From contig NW_026251734.1 in NCBI RefSeq assembly GCF_025024155.1, forward strand, positions 62,001 to 126,000: a stretch of 64,000 nucleotides of DNA, in the 5' to 3' direction. The notes below the pieces were generated by a model that was given only the letters and a program-made list of their open reading frames with translations, ran no database searches and was not told the origin of the DNA. The position numbers and the translations under genes were made by a program. The DNA is from Gamsiella multidivaricata. Lineage: Eukaryota > Mortierellomycota > Mortierellomycetes > Mortierellales > Mortierellaceae. Positions 61,230 through 64,000 of this stretch are shown piece after piece (positions within the stretch are counted from its first letter, which is position 1; every line of letters begins with the position of its first letter).

Positions 61230-61948
61230 TGCAAAAGGATTTGTCTGTTATACAGCTGAGGGAATAGGTACGAGAGTAGTGTTTGGATTGAGTGCGTGCG
61301 TGAGAGAGTGAAGGGTGTTCTGTATCAAAAAAGTGGATAAGGGAGTGAGAATCCACAATGGTATTTATACGGCACTGAATGCTTGGGTTTCTTCTTTTCT
61401 TTTCTTTTTGCGTAATGCGTCCATCTGCTCGTTTATACGCGATCGTAAATTATGCAGAACAGGCGCCAAAGGAAGCGCTTAGTAATGTCTTTGCGGAAGG
61501 GTGCGATAGCCCTGCCTGGGATGGATAGCAATAATGAGCTCATATTTCTGCTGTAGCGCGCTATGACTGAGCTACAGTGGCACAAAAATGGCATCCCATG
61601 GTGTTCATGAAGGAGTCTCTGCTCATTGGGTCGGGCTGGATTATTAATCGCCATGACATTCCTAGTCAGTATCTATCTTTGCCACATGGCATATGAACGC
61701 TTGATTCCCTTTTTAGGATGTACTTGTTCGCACAGACAGTCATGGTTGTGACTTTTGGAACGCAACCGTTTTTTTTGGCGGCAACCATTCCCCGTTGGTC
61801 GCCTATGCACCATCGCCATCTACAGGCATCTGTAACTCACGTATGCGTATCAATTGCATCTATTTATTGAAAGTCGATCTTGTATAACAGCAATTGTACG
61901 AGATAAGTGGGAGTGGGACTACAGCAACAGATCTTTTCGACGGCTCTT
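61230..61948. other. Spacer between Hsp31-like and AN1 zinc-finger genes
   Basis: Promoter of the Hsp31-like gene and 3' flank of the AN1 gene (both minus). An A-box-like stretch near 61549-61583 is not a credible tRNA. No open frame of interest. Confidence 0.5.
61362..61369 (-). promoter_or_regulatory. TATA box of the Hsp31-like gene
   Basis: TATAAATA on the minus strand, about 135 bp upstream of the start codon. Confidence 0.55.
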
Positions 61949-63320
61949 TTAGTCCATGCGAGTAAAGCTACGGCCGCCCCGGGGCTTGTCGTTCAACTTG
62001 GGGTTCGCCTTGGTCAGCAACTCCTTGCCCATGCTGGCATAATCAAAGTCGCAATCGTGCTTGTCGATTCCCTTGTGTGTGTCGCAGAACACATATTCAC
62101 ATCGACACTTGTTGATAGCCTGCTTCGCGAGTGGGATCTATGAGTTGACAAGCATAAGAGTAAAGACTTGATTAGCTTCATACCGTAATGGCAAATAGCT
62201 ATCAAAGTCGTCAATGAAACTACAACTTGAGTGATAAAAACCGTACCTTTGCTCGACACATGAAGCATCGTCCCTTGTTGGCCTGAACTGGCCGCTCACC
62301 TGGAGCGGGGCAGTCCGGTGCTTGAGATGATGATGGTACTGCCGGTGAGGGTGTGAGATGGACGAGAGGTTGTGATGGTTGTGGTTGCTGCTGCACTACT
62401 ACTGGTCTTGATGAGGGCTGTGCTGGTGCTGGAGAGGTGGAGTTCGATGTTGGGGGCGAGGCTGCGGCAGGGGCTAGATGGGTCAGAGGCAGCTCAGGCC
62501 CTGTCTGTTTTGATGCTGAAGTGGCGCCACTGCTGGCGGCAGCAGTATTATTGTTCTTCTGGCTGACCTCCTTGAAGCACTTTGAGCACATGTTATTGCT
62601 GATGGGGTTCCTATTATATGGTCACACATAAAAAAAAGACAGAACAGCATCGAAGGATTAGTCAATTCGTTCAAGGAAGGCTCATTTGGTCAGGCGATGA
62701 AGAGATCAGAGATCACGCGGACAGGTGTTAAGAGAATAATCGATGACTGTACTGAAAAGATGCAGATACAGTAACAATCAAATAATAAAAAAAGAGAGCC
62801 ATCACCACATCGCCTCATTGTCCCATTGCCCGGTTCAGATAGAGGCGACTTTCTTCGTTTGAAGAAGCAGCAGTAAAGGAATGATAAATACTTATAGGTG
62901 ACAATGAGGGCAATAGGGTCTAAGGTGTGATTGTTTCCCTTTGGATGCGATTACGAGGCCAATTGCATTTTCAGGGCAAAGACCATCGGATATATCTGTA
63001 GGGGGGAGGGGGAGGAAACCACATTCAATTGCTGAGCATACCAGCAAGGATACAGCAAAGCAATCGATGGAATAGTGAGGGAGAGGGCAAGAGGGCAAGG
63101 GGTGCAAAAAAGAGGGGTGTGCTCTTTGTGTAGAGGTCATTCAACCAGTCTGTGGAGTGGGGCAGAAGGCGACCGCCTTACACACGCACAGCGATTGAAG
63201 GAAGCAGGCATAGCAGGGAACAATAAGAGATAGAGGATGGAGCAATAGTGCTTACCCGTAGAAGCCACAGCCATTAGCGCAGGTGATGGGCACGTTCTGG
63301 GAGGTGTTGTTGTCTTCCAT
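61949..63320 (-). CDS. A20/AN1 zinc-finger stress-associated protein
   Basis: ZFAND5/6-type protein linking ubiquitin and stress responses. Exons 63320-63256, 62610-62247, 62137-61949; phases agree; 205 residues. An N-terminal A20 finger (CANGCGFYGNP, NNMCSKCFKE) is followed by a Ser/Pro/Gln-rich linker of about 90 residues and an AN1 finger: GRCFMCRAKIPLAKQAINKC, RCEYVFCDTHKGIDKHDCDF, DYASMGKELLTKANPKL. All zinc ligands are present. The split of the A20 finger by a 645-nt intron is unusual for such a short gene. In plants and animals these proteins bind ubiquitin through A20; the same is expected here but not shown. Confidence 0.92.
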
Positions 63321-64000
63321 TGTTGGGGCTGTTACAAGAGGTTGAAGGGAGGAATAGGAAGGGTGATGTACAGGAAGTGTTACAGGAAAGAGAATGGGGT
63401 TGTAGGTGTGGTTGGTGGCAGTGGAGGTAGTGTACAGGGGAAGGAAGGAAAGAGTGGGAGGGGCGAGGAGTGAAAAAGAGTTGAGCTGAGGAAGAAGAAA
63501 AAAAAAAAAAAAAGAGGGAGAGTGGGTGTGGGATGCTGGTCTTTTTATTTCGTTTTTTTTAGTTGGTCGCAGTCGGTTTGCTGGCGACCCAACCAGGTGC
63601 GGCAGAAAGGGAAAAAGGAAAAAAAAAATAGATGCATCCCGAATGACGCACACTGCAGCATGTATGTTCATGTATTATACAACGCACCAAAAATAAATAT
63701 CTGTGTGTCTATCGATCCAAGACAAACAACAACCACACCACTCAATGCATCCACATCCAAAGAAATACAATACCGTGCATTGAACAGCAGCAGTCGACAG
63801 TGAGGACCAGGGGTAGTCCTTCCTCTCTTCCGTCACCTTTGCGGATCTATTACCTCCTGCCCTCCTGTCCTTGGTCCTATGCACCTCGCATCCCATCCCC
63901 TTCATCCTCTCTTCTTCCGGACCTTCTTCTTGATCTTCTTCTCTTTGGAGACTACCGGTCCCTTCTCTTGGATTCTCCTCTTCACTCATTGGCTAAATTT
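63321..64000. other. AN1-gene upstream region and possible 3' end of a minus-strand gene
   Basis: Upstream of the AN1 gene lies an A run near 63491-63507 and purine-rich sequence. At about 63902-63983 the minus strand can be read as a very basic end (PVVSKEKKIKKKVRKKRG, stop at 63902), which could be the last exon of a gene beginning outside the window; a second minus frame is acidic instead. Neither is secure. Confidence 0.3.

Noticed and set aside
61549..61583. tRNA-like A-box and D-arm (tagctcagtc on the minus strand)
   Set aside because: No matching B-box, T-arm or acceptor pairing at the right distance, so not a tRNA; a SINE head was considered but no tail was found.

Overview
This window is nuclear DNA of an early-diverging filamentous fungus. 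Protein-coding genes are dense on both strands and most are broken by several short GT-AG introns. Only eukaryotic families appear (LSM2, HAT1, ubiquilin, calcipressin, YOP1, A20/AN1, CreC/WDR20), G+C is near one half by eye, and A/T homopolymer runs are common in introns and spacers. The gene style and protein flavour suggest Mucoromycota, most likely Mortierellomycotina; that placement is inference from memory of such proteins, not a search result.

Layout. 1-2011: 3' part of an endopolyphosphatase (PPN1-like, +). 3154-5217: BTB/POZ protein (-), whose first intron carries two long inverted repeats. 6588-8532: 14-TM MFS drug transporter (-). 8533-10696: gene-free, with small retroposon footprints. 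10697-14635: long Ser/Pro/His-rich protein with a conserved-looking C-terminal tail (+). 14863-17905: CreC/WDR20-type WD40 protein (-). 18135-20069: peroxisomal 4-coumarate-CoA-ligase-like enzyme (-). 21117-23394: secreted laccase-type multicopper oxidase (-). 25362-26416: secreted acid phosphatase (+). 27981-29928: ankyrin plus Nudix NADH pyrophosphatase (-). 30558-31385: cystatin/stefin-like protein (-). 31987-33784: histone acetyltransferase HAT1 (+). 33981-35493: RCC1-repeat protein (+). 35.5-37.9 kb: decayed mobile DNA (a Fanzor/TnpB-like remnant and a PIF1/Helitron-type helicase remnant). 38966-41604: ubiquilin/DSK2 (+). 41881-46661: armadillo-like plus BTB protein (-). 46875-47985: calcipressin (+). 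48591-49079: VanZ-like membrane protein (-). 50820-55014: DUF1399/glycine-rich-domain-like protein (+). 55223-56298: Oca4/Siw14-type atypical phosphatase (-). 56407-57569: LSM2 (+). 57894-59070: YOP1/REEP (-). 60296-61229: Hsp31/DJ-1 glyoxalase III (-). 61949-63320: A20/AN1 zinc-finger protein (-).

Most genes are ordinary housekeeping or stress genes without operon logic. Functional neighbours are limited: the peroxisomal acyl-CoA ligase, the laccase and the acid phosphatase lie together, next to the carbon-catabolite regulator CreC. Several start sites lie in divergent pairs sharing a short promoter (LSM2/Oca4-like 108 bp, calcipressin/ARM-BTB 213 bp).

The most unusual observations are two tiny poly(A)-tailed insertions (2700-2774 and 9222-9290) that share an 18-nt 3' end and are each flanked by 17-20 bp target-site duplications, implying an active or recently active non-LTR retroposon family; near-perfect intronic hairpins at 4368-4730; the degraded RuvC/TnpB-like gene; and a fungal stefin-like protein lacking the canonical papain-binding motif. 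All exon boundaries were read by eye from splice signals and frame continuity.
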